64,000 nucleotides of DNA from Paraspadella gotoi (lineage: Eukaryota; Chaetognatha). Below are positions 45,139 through 56,639 of the stretch, one piece after another. Numbering within the stretch: position 1 is the stretch's first letter; each line of letters begins with the position of its first letter. Under the pieces are notes generated by a model. That model was not told where the DNA came from and did no database searches. It was given only the letters and a program-made list of their open reading frames with translations. The stretch lies in assembly GCA_051294375.1 (NCBI GenBank), contig CM119266.1, positions 13,205,700 to 13,269,699 of the forward strand, read 5' to 3'. The position numbers and the translations under genes were made by a program.

Positions 45139-45256
45139 GGTTAGGGTTAGGTTTAGGGTTAGGGTTAGGATTAGGGTTAGGGTTAGGGATTAGGTTATGG
45201 TTAAGGTTAAGATTAAGGTTAGGATTTGAGTTTACGTTAGTTATTAGGGTTAGGGA
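45139..45256 (+). repeat. Interstitial telomere-type TTAGGG tract
   Basis: Perfect TTAGGG units cluster at 45141-45190. Degenerate units (TTAGGATTAGGG, TTATGG, TTAAGG) follow, then a last TTAGGGTTAGGGA at 45244-45256. The orientation is G-rich on the plus strand. AT-rich DNA flanks both sides, so this is internal, not a chromosome end in the assembly. Confidence 0.9.
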
Positions 45257-45530
45257 TTAATGTTTGTGAATTCAAATTTTTTCACCGCGAAATTAAAAAA
45301 AGGAGTCGAGAAACTTGATAAAGCGTGGGTGAGGTTTGGGTTTTGGTGAGTAAAGTGGATGGAAAAGTGTGAGTAAGAGGGGAAAAGAGTTTTGGTTTTG
45401 GCTGCTCGATTTCCATCCATTTCTCAGAAACAGAACCATTTTTTATTCCCGGGCCTAACCTTTGCGAACCTTTTGTTTCCGACGAAAAAATAAAGAGTGG
45501 AAATGGAGTGGAACTGAAACAAACGAGAGT

Positions 45531-45533
<3 letters not shown>

Positions 45534-45617
<84 letters not shown>
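45534..45617 (+). repeat. (AG)n microsatellite
   Basis: About 42 perfect AG units. Confidence 0.95.
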
Positions 45618-45619
<2 letters not shown>

Positions 45620-46019
45620 TTTTAACAGAGAAAGGCGAACGCAAATTTAAAAACGAAGGCAGACAAACAAATCAGGTTCTCTTTCCAAAAAAAAAAAAGA
45701 CATAAGGTTTGGTAAACACCCAAACTGACGTGATGTATTCTATTGCAAACTTTTTTTTCCTCTCCGAAAAAATTTTCTGACGCGGCTAAAACAAAAGGAG
45801 TCTGGAATAAACAAAAAAAATAAACGTTGGGAAAATAAATAACAAAAGAATCGAATAATAAATATCTCGGGAACTTTTCTGCTGATTTCCCTTTCCTTTC
45901 TTCGTTCGTGCTTTGTCTCTTGGGATGGAGACGTTTTTGCTTCTTTAAAAATCTTGCATAAGCTGCTTGTAGACTGGAGAGGAGCAAGAGATGGGGAGAG
46001 AGTCAAAGAGATAGAAAAT

Positions 46020-46051
<32 letters not shown>

Positions 46052-46140
46052 AGAAGAAAGAAGAAAGAAGAAAGAAAGAAAGTGAGAGAGAGGAGAGAGA
46101 AAGAGAGAAAAAGGAATATGCTTAGTCTTATCTTAATATT
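45618..46140. other. Intergenic
   Basis: Unique sequence with overlapping ORFs on the minus strand that lack splice support, and a GAAA run at 46020-46085. Confidence 0.5.
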
Positions 46141-46144
46141 AAAG

Positions 46145-46177
46145 CCTCTCTCTCTCTCTCTTCTCTCTCTCTCTCCT

Positions 46178-46231
<54 letters not shown>

Positions 46232-46276
46232 ACGCTCCTCTCTCACTCCTCTCTCCTCTCCCTCTCTTTCTCTCTC
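46145..46276 (+). repeat. (CT)n microsatellite
   Basis: Interrupted CT run adjoining the start of the direct duplication. Confidence 0.95.
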
Positions 46277-46285
46277 CTGAACCAC

Positions 46286-46427
46286 CGCAATTCACGAACG
46301 AGTGACAAATTAATCGAGTCGACGAAAAATTCTAATTTTTTCTCGAGAGCGTCGATACGCGTCCGCCGCCGCGCCGACGCCTTGTAATTTGCGGGCGACC
46401 CACTTCCAAAGTTAAATTTGGCATCGT
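46286..46427 (-). CDS. Possible minus-strand exon in duplicated block
   Basis: The minus frame has strong RNY/GC3 pattern and reads DDAKFNFGSGSPANYKASAR, RRTRIDALEKKLEFFVDSIN, LSLVREL, with a leucine-spaced coiled-coil-like end. Candidate donor GCG|GTGGTT. In copy 2 (47581-47720) the same stretch carries several one-base losses that break the frame. Either copy 1 is the true sequence or both carry errors. No family recognised. Confidence 0.35.
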
Positions 46428-46721
46428 CTCGCAACTCCCACTTTTTCTTTAATTAAAAGCTTGTTTTTTTTTTCACCGGAATCGACAAAATTCTAACGCT
46501 AGCGCCATCTTCGCTTAAAATTTAATACCCGGCCGCGCTCGTCCTCCATGACGACCGTAATGTTGACACTACGTCTCCGTCGTCTTTTTTCGTCGTTATC
46601 ATCGTCGTCGTTGTTCATTCATCGCCTCGTCCTTACGACGAGACGTTTCTATCTCGCGACGATCCTGTGGCACGCCCTCCAAAGCTTCTCTTCGCCGTTC
46701 GTAAAAGTCGAAAGGGGAAGA

Positions 46722-46775
46722 GAGAGAAAGAGAGATAAAGAGAGAGAAAAGAGAGAGAAAGAGAGAGAGAGAGAT

Positions 46776-46851
<76 letters not shown>

Positions 46852-46878
46852 AAAGAGAGAGAGAGACGAGAGAGAGAG
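46722..46878 (+). repeat. (AG)n microsatellite
   Basis: Long interrupted AG run, repeated at 48016-48176 in the second copy. Confidence 0.95.
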
Positions 46879-47007
46879 AAAGGGAAGGGTGGAAAGGAGA
46901 AAAGAATAATGAAAGTAAACCGCGACAGAAAGAGAGCAAGTAATTAGGAGAAAAGAGGGGGATTATCTGGAAGGGACAGAAGGGTCAGTAGGCGAACGTG
47001 AGAAGAG

Positions 47008-47078
<71 letters not shown>

Positions 47079-47553
47079 GAGAGAGCGCACCCCATAATCG
47101 CGTCAAGTCAAGATCTCGTAACAAAGCAAGATTCGCTCTCGAACTTTCATCATGTCGTTCCACGAGGCGAAATGGGCACGTGTCGTCAAAAGTGCACGCG
47201 GTTTGCGCGTGCGATTTCGGGAATGAAACATGATCCCGTGCTAACTTAAGAATTGAGCGGTTGGAAAAAAAAAGTAAATATGGACAAGTAGGTAGCACAA
47301 GCAGAGAGAACGTGATGTGATGTGGTAATGACTATGATATTTCTAAGGCACCTTATATTGCCGTCTTGATGACGACAGGAATCCATTTCAAATAACTTCA
47401 TTGATAGACGAAAAACCTCAAAAATTTCAGTATTAACGATTAAGTAGTTCATTAGAGTTGGTTTCCAATGACGACAAGTATTATACTCAATAACTTTAGT
47501 ATTGCAAATAAGATTGACGAACTCGATCTCATTTTATATGATAAAAAGTCTAT

Positions 47554-47578
47554 NNNNNNNNNNNNNNNNNNNNNNNNN
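47554..47578. other. Assembly gap (25 N) between duplicate copies
   Basis: It lies exactly at the junction of the two direct copies, where an unresolved overlap between contigs would be expected. Confidence 0.95.
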
Positions 47579-48071
47579 ACCGCAATTCACGAACGAGTGA
47601 CAAAATTATCGAGTCGACGAAAAATTCTAATTTTTCTCGAGAGCGTCGATACGCGCCGCCGCCGCGCCGACGCCTTGTAGTTTGCGGCGACCCACCTTCC
47701 AAAGTTAAATTTGGCATCGTCTCGCAACTTCCCACTTTTTCTTTTAATTAAAAGCTTGTTTTTTTTTCACCGGAAATCGACAAAATTCTAACGCTGAGCG
47801 CCATCTTCGCTTCAAATTTAATACCCGGCCGCGCTCGTCTCCATGACGACCGTAATGTTGACACTACGTTCTCGTCGTCTTTTTCGTCGTTATCATCGTC
47901 GTCGTTGTTCTCTCATCGCCTCGTCCTTACGACGCGACGTTTCTAATCTCGCGACGATCCTGTGGCCACGCCCTTCCAAAGCTTCTCTTCCGGTCGTAAA
48001 AGTCGAAAAGGGGAAGAGAGAGAAAGAGAGATAAAGAGAGAGAAAAGAGAGAGAAAGAGAGAGAGAGAGAT

Positions 48072-48147
<76 letters not shown>

Positions 48148-48303
48148 AAAGAGAGAGAGAGACGAGAGAGAGAGAAAGGGAAGGGTGGAAAGGAGAAAAG
48201 AATAATGAAAGTAAACCGCGACAGAAAGAGAGCAAGTAATTAGGAGAAAAGAGGGGGATTATCTGGAAGGGACAGAAGGGTCAGTAGGCGAACGTGAGAA
48301 GAG

Positions 48304-48374
<71 letters not shown>

Positions 48375-48862
48375 GAGAGAGCGCACCCATAATCGCGTCA
48401 ATGTCAAAGATCTCGTAACAAAGGCGAGATTCGCTTCTCGAACTTTCATCATGTCGTTCACACGAGGCGAAATGCACGTGTCGTCAAAAGTGCACGCGGT
48501 TTGCGCGTGCGATTTTCGGGAATGAAACATGATCCCGTGCGAGCTTAAGAATTTGAGGCGGTTGGAAAAAAAAAGTAAATATGGACAAGTAGGTTAGCAC
48601 AAGGCAGAGAGAACGTGATTGTGAATGTGGTAATGACTATGATATTTCTAGGCATCCTTATATTGCCGTCTTGATGACGACAGGAATCCATTCAAAATAA
48701 CTTCATTGATAAGACGAAAACCTCAAAAATTTCAGTATAAACGATTAAGTAGGTTCATTAGAGTTGGTTTCCATATGACGACAAGTATTATACTAAATTA
48801 ACTTTAGTATTGCAAATAAGATTGACGAACTCGATCTCATTTTATATTGAATAAAAAGTCTA
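47579..48862 (+). repeat. 1.28-kb direct duplication, copy 2
   Basis: Second copy of 46281-47553. It continues past the gap-truncated end of copy 1 into unique sequence at 48863. Confidence 0.92.
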
Positions 48863-48945
48863 TCTCATATACAAATTAATACAATGGGTTTTCTTCGCTC
48901 GTACAAATGGAAAATAAGAAAACCGAACAGAGACAAAAGGGGAAC

Positions 48946-48948
<3 letters not shown>

Positions 48949-49002
<54 letters not shown>
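48949..49002 (+). repeat. (AG)n microsatellite
   Basis: About 27 perfect units. Confidence 0.95.
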
Positions 49003-49005
<3 letters not shown>

Positions 49006-49348
49006 GGCTTTATCTTTTTTGATGAATCTGTTGCGGGAAGGCGTCCCTTCGAAGGCAGCCATTAGTCTCGGTCTCCCCTTCCAGTATAAAATTCATCTTC
49101 CTCTTCTCTGCGTTTTTCCTCTTAATAGTAATTTTTACTCAATTTTACATTTGTCTGTCTTATTAAGTTCATTCTTTGTGTTCGCGATTTAGTTTTTTAG
49201 TTCTTTTTTTATAAATGATAGTTATTATGTTCGTTATAGCCGCTCGGTTAAACGCAAGTTTGAACTTAGGATCCCTGAATCCTCATTCCTTAAACTTTTA
49301 AATAATAAATATTGTTTATAAGAGTTAACAAGTTGAAAACAATCTAAA

Positions 49349-49564
49349 GTGGATACCAACCTCCCCAGAGAACAAGCCTGTCCCACGGCTGAAAACGCGT
49401 TAGGGTTGGAAAAGTTTAAAGAGCCGAGTAAGGTCTTAAGTGAAACCATTAATCTAACTCACTTTGAGCAAAATGCTTTCGCGAGAGGGAGGAGGAAAAA
49501 AAATCTAACTTCTTTTTATATTCTTTCTTTTTTTTTTATTGTTTATGAACGGAAAGGAGAATAA
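49349..49564 (+). CDS. Possible exon, unknown protein
   Basis: The frame reads DTNLPREQACPTAENALGLE and KFKEPSKVLSETINLTHFEQ, with reasonable codon pattern to about 49495, then runs into T-rich sequence. It has no ATG at the first codon and no clear acceptor. The minus strand is also open here. Confidence 0.27.
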   Translation: MDTNLPREQACPTAENALGLEKFKEPSKVLSETINLTHFEQNAFARGRRKKNLTSFYILSFFFIVYERKGE

Positions 49565-49622
49565 AGGGGGAAATAGATGGAGGAGGGATGGAAGAGAGAC
49601 AGAGCGAATAAAAAGAAGAAGA

Positions 49623-49647
49623 NNNNNNNNNNNNNNNNNNNNNNNNN
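49623..49647. other. Assembly gap (25 N)
   Basis: Fixed-length gap in GA-rich sequence. Confidence 0.95.
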
Positions 49648-49929
49648 ATTTTGCCAAGGTAAAGTGGGAAAGGAATCTCGTCAATGATTTAATCGCTGAA
49701 TGGCGGGAAAAGCGAGGCTATAATTGACCACTTGGTTAAAAGAAAGAGGGGACGGGCCTGGCCAGAAAGAAAAGAAGAAAGGGAAAAGACGAGAGAGAGG
49801 GAGAGAGAGAGAGAAGAGAGAGAAGAGAGAGAGAGAAGGAGAGAGAGAGAGAGACACTAGTTTTGGGGCTGAGGGCCAAAAGAGTGTCATGTCCATGATT
49901 GAATAAGTTTGCGAAACCTGAAGAGGCCA

Positions 49930-51720
49930 GGAGAGGGCTAAATTCCGTCCTGAGCCAAACCGAAAAAGCATCTCTCCTTCTGTCTCTCTCCTCCTTCATC
50001 TCTACTAGAATTGCGTCGAATCCTCGCCCTTCCCTCCAGCCACTCTCATCGCACCTCAACGCGCTTTTCACTCCCCTCTCGTCCGACTCACTCTTTCCTC
50101 CACTCGTCCTCTCCTTCTTGTTCCATCTCTCCTCGTTTCGCCATATCTCCGCCACTGCTCGCTCCAGTCTTCACCTCTCGCATCACCGTCACAATTCTCT
50201 TGTATACCTTATACCCAGTCTCTTCTGTTATCTCACTCCCATCCTCCTCTCCCACTCCATCCCACTCGTATATCTCGTCCTTCGACGACCTCTCGCCCCA
50301 CTTCGCCTCTCTACTCTCAATTCCTCACCCCCCTTCCTCGTCCTCTTCGCCCGTCCTAGCTCTCTCCTCGCTCCACTCCTCAACACGCCTCCATATCGCA
50401 CTCCAACACGCCACCTCACTATCCTCCATGCTCCTCCCTTCACTTCTCTTTACTCTCTCCCCGCAACAGTGCAGCACACTCGTCTTCCCTCTCCCTTTCC
50501 TCTCTCGATCTCACTCCAACTCCCTCCGGCTTCACAGCATTCCCTCAATTCCATCTTCACTCTCTTGCCCTTTCCCCCCTTATTTTCCGTTCCCACTTAT
50601 TTCTCCTTCATGCTCTCTCTCCGATACCTCGTGTCTCGTCATGTCCACTCTCTCTCTCTGATTTACTCTCGGCCACTCTCATTCCCATCGGCCACCGTAC
50701 TTCCCTCAGGTTACCTCCTCAGAACACTCTCTCACTTCCATCTCGCCATCACCCCAAACCCCCGTCGGCCCGATCCATCGCTCCAACACTAGCCTCATCA
50801 CATACACCCACGGCCAAGTTACTCCCCCACTCTGACTCTAGATTCTTCTCTCCATCTTGCTCCGAACGCACCACCTGCGTCCCCGTCCAGATCGCCTGCC
50901 CACACCCAGTCCCGTCCGGACTCCAATGGCTTCCTCGAGCCCCTCAATTCCTCCCGCCCAGCTTCCCTCGTCTCCTCCACTCCCGCCTATGTGTCCCCAC
51001 GAACATGCCTTCCCGTCACAATTTCTCCAGCGGACACCTTCTGCCTCCACCACATCGATCGTCACTTCCCCGCATCACGACACGCACTCCACTATCTCTC
51101 CTCAGAGAGTCACAGCCCAGTTTACCCCCCTATCCGGTCTCTCTTTCCCGGCTCCGTCGGGTTTCCTCCCTCAACCTCACCCGTCGAACCAGACCCCTCA
51201 TACGCCCTACATCGCTACCTCTCACCACTCCTCTACTCGCCTCCATCTCCTTCACCAGACACCCGATCCTAACCGCGACCATCTCTCCACATCCAGCACG
51301 ATCCCACCACCACGAGCTAGATCACCGCACGCCTCCGCCCTTCTTTTTTTTCCTTTCCTCTAGACTCACCCATCACCATTTCACACTCTCACGAACTCTT
51401 TCCTCCACAACCACACCTCTATCTCTCGGAGTCGCCTTCAGCCCAGGCCTCCCTCGCTGCGACCTCTTCCCACTCATCTCGAGCGCCACCTCTCCTCGCT
51501 CATCCCCACCCGCCGATCGATCATCGCCGTCCCTTCCTCAGTCCCAGGACCTCACAACAGCCGCACCCTTCGTCCCCACTCGTCCAATGCACTCACCTCT
51601 CTCTCCCTGGTTCCTCCTCACTCAACCCATCCACCGAGTCCTGCCCATCCGTCTCTCCCCTCGCAGTCCTCTCCGACAATCTTCACTCGTTGCTACCCGT
51701 CGCAGTCTCTATAGACCCTT
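49930..51720 (+). other. G-depleted C/T/A-rich tract
   Basis: About 1.8 kb in which the plus strand is nearly devoid of G outside CG steps. TAG and TGA stops are therefore rare and 200-300-codon frames appear in two phases. The translations are Ser/Pro/Leu/His mixtures without a sustained codon pattern. I treat this as composition, not genes. Similar but shorter C-rich DNA occurs at 52950-53400 and 57700-57900. Confidence 0.65.
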
Positions 51721-51724
51721 TTCT

Positions 51725-53930
51725 TTTTTTTTTGGGTCGAACGAGGGGAAAAAAGAGAGAGCCGTTTTGTCAAATATCTGTTCTTCGTCTCCGATCGGCT
51801 GATTGGCTCCGTTTAAATCCGATCGGCTGATTGCCTCTTATTTATCTCATCGGCTGATCGGTCAAGTCTTCGGGGTCGATCCGCTCATCGGTCGTCGCCT
51901 CGTCCGCCTTCTATCTGACAATAGGAATAGTAATCTATATTTAAATACGTTTTCTTTTTTTACTCTTTTTGTACGAATAAATATTAAAAGTTCTCCACGA
52001 TATTTGCGAACCTCCAAGTCCAATTATTATTCTTTAATTTTTGTGTCCCCGAAATTTCTTCCCTCCCACCGATTATTTAATCTCCGATGTTTTTTTTTTT
52101 CTTGGGCGTTATTCAAACAAGTTCCTCCTCCCCCTCCTCTTCCTCCTCTTCCCCTCCTCCTCATCGCACTTCGCAAAAACTGATCGAATTAAAAATCTAT
52201 TTTCGATGACGTGTGAAATTTTCTTCTCTTTTCTTCCACCAAAAAAAAAGAAGAAAAACACAAAAATTGAAGGTCACGTGATCTTCGATCGTCGAGATCC
52301 GCGTAATCGTGAAAAGAGGAGAAATCGAAATCCCTGGGGAACGAAGTGGGGAATCGTGAATAGTGATTCGACCTCGCGGCGACGGGCGACCGGTCATCAT
52401 CATTTTTCATTCCTTTGGGACGAGCGTGTGGTTTCTCTCTCTTTGTCTCTGTCTCTTTCTCTATCTGTCGCTGTCTCTGTCTCTCTCTTGGATTCTCACA
52501 CTCCACTATTCTCTTTAGTAATTTCCCTCTCGTTTCCTTCCGATCAGTGACAATGAGAAGCGATCGAAAATTTCGCCCCGTTAATACGTTCAAATAAAGC
52601 TTTTCCAGGGGCAAGATAGCTTAGTTACTAAATGAATGAATAATTTTTATATTGGTTGTATCAATTTCATAAACCGTTTTTGATCGATTTAGTTTTTAAT
52701 TTAATTTAATTTATGGCTTGAAGCAAAAAGGAAGAAAAGTTAGGAAAGGGAGTACGTATATATATTATATATTATGTTGAAGAATAACAACTCTAAATCA
52801 ATATTATATATCATCCGATGTGAAAAAAATGTGACAGAAATGTAACCGAATTTTATCTCGTCTTACGAAACGCAATCAAACCAACAACAAAGTTCTCAAC
52901 CATCATCATCAACAAAAAAGAATTTGGTCTGCATCCCATGATCGCCCCATTTACCCATTTCCGCACCCCGTGATTAAAGCATAAACCCCATCGCTTGTCC
53001 AAACCTTTCTCAATTCCCTCACCCTGTTTGAACCCTCTCCCTTCTCAGTCCGGCCCCACCATGAGTCAACCCATCTCTTTCTCCAGACCTGACCCCATGA
53101 CCGCATGATTTACCTCGAGAAAATCCCTACAAAATCCCAACTCTTTCCCCTCCACCCATTCCCTTCCCCATCCTTCCCCACCCACCATTTTCCAAATCCC
53201 CAACCTCACGATCCCTTTCATTTCCACTCTCTCTTATCGATTTCGAGCTCACGATCGCTATCTCTCCATCTCTCCGAATTGGCCATTTCTCCGCCCCTCC
53301 GTCTTCCCCTTAGCCGTGTCCCAGGCACATGCAACACCCTACGCTAAATCGCCACTCCCATTCTCTCCGATCTCCTAACCCCCCCAACCATACTTACCTT
53401 CTCCCAAACCATTTACCTCCCTGCTGCGAGACTTTTGATTGACAGGAATCGACTGAAAAAATCTTCGCCGTTCGGAAAATCTCGTCGATATCAACATATT
53501 TTTTATCTGTGAAACGACCTTCTCCCCCTTCACCCCTGGTTCGTTCACTATCCAAGATTCACTGCCTTGATACATTTTTGATGTGAACTATGCACCTCCT
53601 TTGGCTTTAATAGCGTTAGTTATCTATTTGGATGAACTAATACCAAAAGAATTGTACTTTTATTTACCAGTGACTTTGGAGAGGCTAATAAATAACTAAA
53701 TAGCATCCAATATTAAAAACTCACAATTTTTTTCTGTGTACGCTTTATACCGTTCAGTTATCAGATTACTTTGAAATGTTTAGAAATCCTAAAAAAATCT
53801 CAATAGTTAATAACTAGTTACGGTTATTCTCCTCTATTCACATCCCTCCGTTCACTGACCCTCTCACTCATTTCACCGATTCACGTCCAATTTAATCACT
53901 CGATTCTTTTCTTCTTTTTTTTCACTGGAT
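51725..53930. other. Intergenic
   Basis: Includes four variants of CGATCGGCTGATTG at 51792-51890, a short CTGTCTCT repeat at 52430-52490 and a C-rich patch. No gene supported. Confidence 0.5.
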
Positions 53931-54077
53931 CGATTGTCTTGATTCACTCTTTTCACTTCATCCCTTTTCACTCCCTTCCTTTTCTTCCCCACCTGCGTCC
54001 TTATGTTCTCTGCTTATCATTTCATACAATCGCGACGACGACGACGACGATTCATATTCACTGTATTTTTAAAATCT

Positions 54078-54688
54078 NNNNNNNNNNNNNNNNNNNNNNN
54101 NNNNNNNNNNNNNNNNNNNNNNNNNNNNNNNNNNNNNNNNNNNNNNNNNNNNNNNNNNNNNNNNNNNNNNNNNNNNNNNNNNNNNNNNNNNNNNNNNNNN
54201 NNNNNNNNNNNNNNNNNNNNNNNNNNNNNNNNNNNNNNNNNNNNNNNNNNNNNNNNNNNNNNNNNNNNNNNNNNNNNNNNNNNNNNNNNNNNNNNNNNNN
54301 NNNNNNNNNNNNNNNNNNNNNNNNNNNNNNNNNNNNNNNNNNNNNNNNNNNNNNNNNNNNNNNNNNNNNNNNNNNNNNNNNNNNNNNNNNNNNNNNNNNN
54401 NNNNNNNNNNNNNNNNNNNNNNNNNNNNNNNNNNNNNNNNNNNNNNNNNNNNNNNNNNNNNNNNNNNNNNNNNNNNNNNNNNNNNNNNNNNNNNNNNNNN
54501 NNNNNNNNNNNNNNNNNNNNNNNNNNNNNNNNNNNNNNNNNNNNNNNNNNNNNNNNNNNNNNNNNNNNNNNNNNNNNNNNNNNNNNNNNNNNNNNNNNNN
54601 NNNNNNNNNNNNNNNNNNNNNNNNNNNNNNNNNNNNNNNNNNNNNNNNNNNNNNNNNNNNNNNNNNNNNNNNNNNNNNNNNNNNNNNN
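54078..54688. other. Assembly gap (611 N)
   Basis: Largest gap in the window. Reading frames that cross it are meaningless. Confidence 0.98.
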
Positions 54689-55222
54689 AAAAAAAAAAAA
54701 ATAACATGACTCGATTCGGTTAAAGTGGACAACGAATAAACAAAGCGATTTAACCACAACGAAGGGAATTAAAAAAAGATTTTGGACACAAGAATATCTT
54801 TTTTTCGCGCCTTTCGTCGATCGCATGGAAATATATGGGCGCGGATGATTGAAAAAAGATGAAGCGTTTCATATTGACGTTAGAATTAGATTAAAGCGAT
54901 AATAGCTCTAACGTTATTACTGTAAATCCTTCTGTTGAGATTTAAAGTCAAATACAATTACGTCTGAACGAAGAAATTTAAAAATTTCTTAGCAAAGAAA
55001 TTATTCTATTTTGATTTCGTTAAAAAAAAAGCGGGGACTGCCTCAGTTTGGTCTGAAAGAAAACAAGTAAAATTATACAATGTTAGGAAATTTAGGATGT
55101 AGACCTGAGGTTGATAACGTAAAACTAGTTTTTCATTTTAATCCTCTTCTTCCTGCGATTCCTTTCCCCTTTCAATCCCCATCACATTCCAAACAAGAAT
55201 CATACGTTTGCAGCTGGAATCC

Positions 55223-55235
55223 GTTGCCTAGCAAC
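55223..55235 (+). promoter_or_regulatory. RFX X-box palindrome GTTGCCTAGCAAC
   Basis: An exact match to GTNRCC-N-RGYAAC with a one-base spacer, identical to the reverse complement of the site at 19331. It lies about 100 bases beyond the donor end of a minus-strand exon, so it would be intronic for that gene or upstream of an unseen plus-strand gene. Confidence 0.7.
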
Positions 55236-55337
55236 CCCGAACGACGACCAATTCTGGTTTCAGTCTCCTCTCCGCCCCATGGGCATTGGACAATCATATA
55301 AAGATTGTTGTTGTGGTTGTTTCTGACCAGACTCACC

Positions 55338-55418
55338 TCCGGACGTGGGTAAGGGGCGAGAAGTCATGGAGACGTTGACGTAGATGGCAAAGTGGGCGTA
55401 GACAAGAAGGTGAAGCCG
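55338..55418 (-). CDS. Minus-strand exon with strong donor
   Basis: The minus frame reads RLHLLVYAHFAIYVNVSMTS then RPLPTSG with very regular RNY codons and ends at GGAG|GTGAGT, an ideal donor. The 5' part is lost in the 303-N gap. The alternation of aliphatic and aromatic residues suggests a beta strand or membrane-near segment. Probably the same gene as 55722-56015. No family recognised. Confidence 0.5.
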
Positions 55419-55721
55419 NNNNNNNNNNNNNNNNNNNNNNNNNNNNNNNNNNNNNNNNNNNNNNNNNNNNNNNNNNNNNNNNNNNNNNNNNNNNNNNNNN
55501 NNNNNNNNNNNNNNNNNNNNNNNNNNNNNNNNNNNNNNNNNNNNNNNNNNNNNNNNNNNNNNNNNNNNNNNNNNNNNNNNNNNNNNNNNNNNNNNNNNNN
55601 NNNNNNNNNNNNNNNNNNNNNNNNNNNNNNNNNNNNNNNNNNNNNNNNNNNNNNNNNNNNNNNNNNNNNNNNNNNNNNNNNNNNNNNNNNNNNNNNNNNN
55701 NNNNNNNNNNNNNNNNNNNNN
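55419..55721. other. Assembly gap (303 N) inside a gene
   Basis: Separates two minus-strand coding pieces. Confidence 0.95.
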
Positions 55722-56015
55722 CACGGAAGTCGTCGTCATAGTCTTCGTCATCGTCGCCGTCATCGTCATCGTCGTCGATCCCGGAAGCCGATACGCACGG
55801 CCGTGAGGCGCCGGAACCGCGGGGATATCCGAAGCGGAATCGACAGCCGGAACCCGGATGTCGTCGTGCGGATGTTGTTTCGTCCATGAGTCCGTCAGCC
55901 TTCGAAACAAAAATCCATTCAATTCTTTAAAAAAAAAGGAAAAAACTCGGATCGGGGTCTCGTCTAGATTTTCAGAGTATTCAGTGACCGCTGTATTTCG
56001 ATATTTCGACGACAA
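55722..56015 (-). CDS. Minus-strand coding piece with likely frameshift
   Basis: One frame reads WTKQHPHDDIRVPAVDSASD and IPAVPAPHGRAYRLPG with strong RNY pattern. In the next bases a different frame carries the good pattern (IDDDDDDGDDDEDYDDDF) and continues to the gap. The shift falls in TTCCGGGATCGACGACG, so a one-base error is the simplest explanation. Upstream the first frame is open to 56015 (MSSKYRNTAVTEYSENLDET), but codon quality is lower there. Unknown acidic protein. Confidence 0.42.
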
Positions 56016-56117
56016 TTCTTTTTAGAAATTGAAAAAGTTCCTGTTGTACTCAACTATTCATGCGAATATGAGCGAAAGGGGAAACGCCGTTTTGAAGTTT
56101 AAAAAAAAACTTTCGGC

Positions 56118-56351
56118 NNNNNNNNNNNNNNNNNNNNNNNNNNNNNNNNNNNNNNNNNNNNNNNNNNNNNNNNNNNNNNNNNNNNNNNNNNNNNNNNNNN
56201 NNNNNNNNNNNNNNNNNNNNNNNNNNNNNNNNNNNNNNNNNNNNNNNNNNNNNNNNNNNNNNNNNNNNNNNNNNNNNNNNNNNNNNNNNNNNNNNNNNNN
56301 NNNNNNNNNNNNNNNNNNNNNNNNNNNNNNNNNNNNNNNNNNNNNNNNNNN
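56118..56351. other. Assembly gap (234 N)
   Basis: Sized gap upstream of the minus-strand gene fragment. Confidence 0.95.
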
Positions 56352-56439
56352 GCAGTCGGAGTTCGGATTTCCATTTCCCATAATTTCGTGGCGGACTTCT
56401 CGAGTTACCTTAAATTAAGTTTTACCGAACCTCGGTCCG

Positions 56440-56505
56440 TGTCGTCGTCGTTTTCGTCGTCGTTCACCTCCTCCTCCTCCTCCTCCTCCTCCTCCTCTTC
56501 CTCTC
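56440..56505 (+). repeat. Imperfect (TCG/TCC)n triplets
   Basis: Gives poly-Ser frames. No independent coding evidence. Confidence 0.85.
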
Positions 56506-56639
56506 CGTCTCTAAATCGCCGGTTTCCGTATTCCATATCGAAACTCAGCTGGGATCCAACATCAAGATTCCTTCTTCTTCCTCTTCCTTATTTTATTTTC
56601 ACTCAACAGAAAGAAAAAAAAAAGTTTTGGCTTAAATTT

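Larger units (their letters stand above)
46281..47553 (+). repeat. 1.28-kb direct duplication, copy 1
   Basis: Matches 47579-48862 from ACCGCAATTCACGAACGAG to GATAAAAAGTCTAT. Shared landmarks include CATGACGACCGTAATGTTG, two long (AG)n tracts of almost identical length, GTGCACGCGGTTTGCGCGTG, and the AT-rich tail. Copies differ by one-base indels. A 25-N gap separates them. Confidence 0.92.

Noticed and set aside
45534-45617. (AG)n as coding region
   Set aside because: Pure dinucleotide repeat. The Arg/Glu frames exist in every such tract of the window.
46548-46943. ORF of 131 codons with long Arg/Glu repeats
   Set aside because: Mostly a reading of (AG)n. The first ~45 codons lack a regular codon pattern and are broken in the duplicate copy.
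49899-51802. Several 150-300-codon ORFs on the plus strand
   Set aside because: Overlapping phases are open together because G is nearly absent. Composition is Ser/Pro/Leu without sustained codon bias.
53939-54826. Long ORFs across the 611-N gap
   Set aside because: They consist almost wholly of unknown residues.
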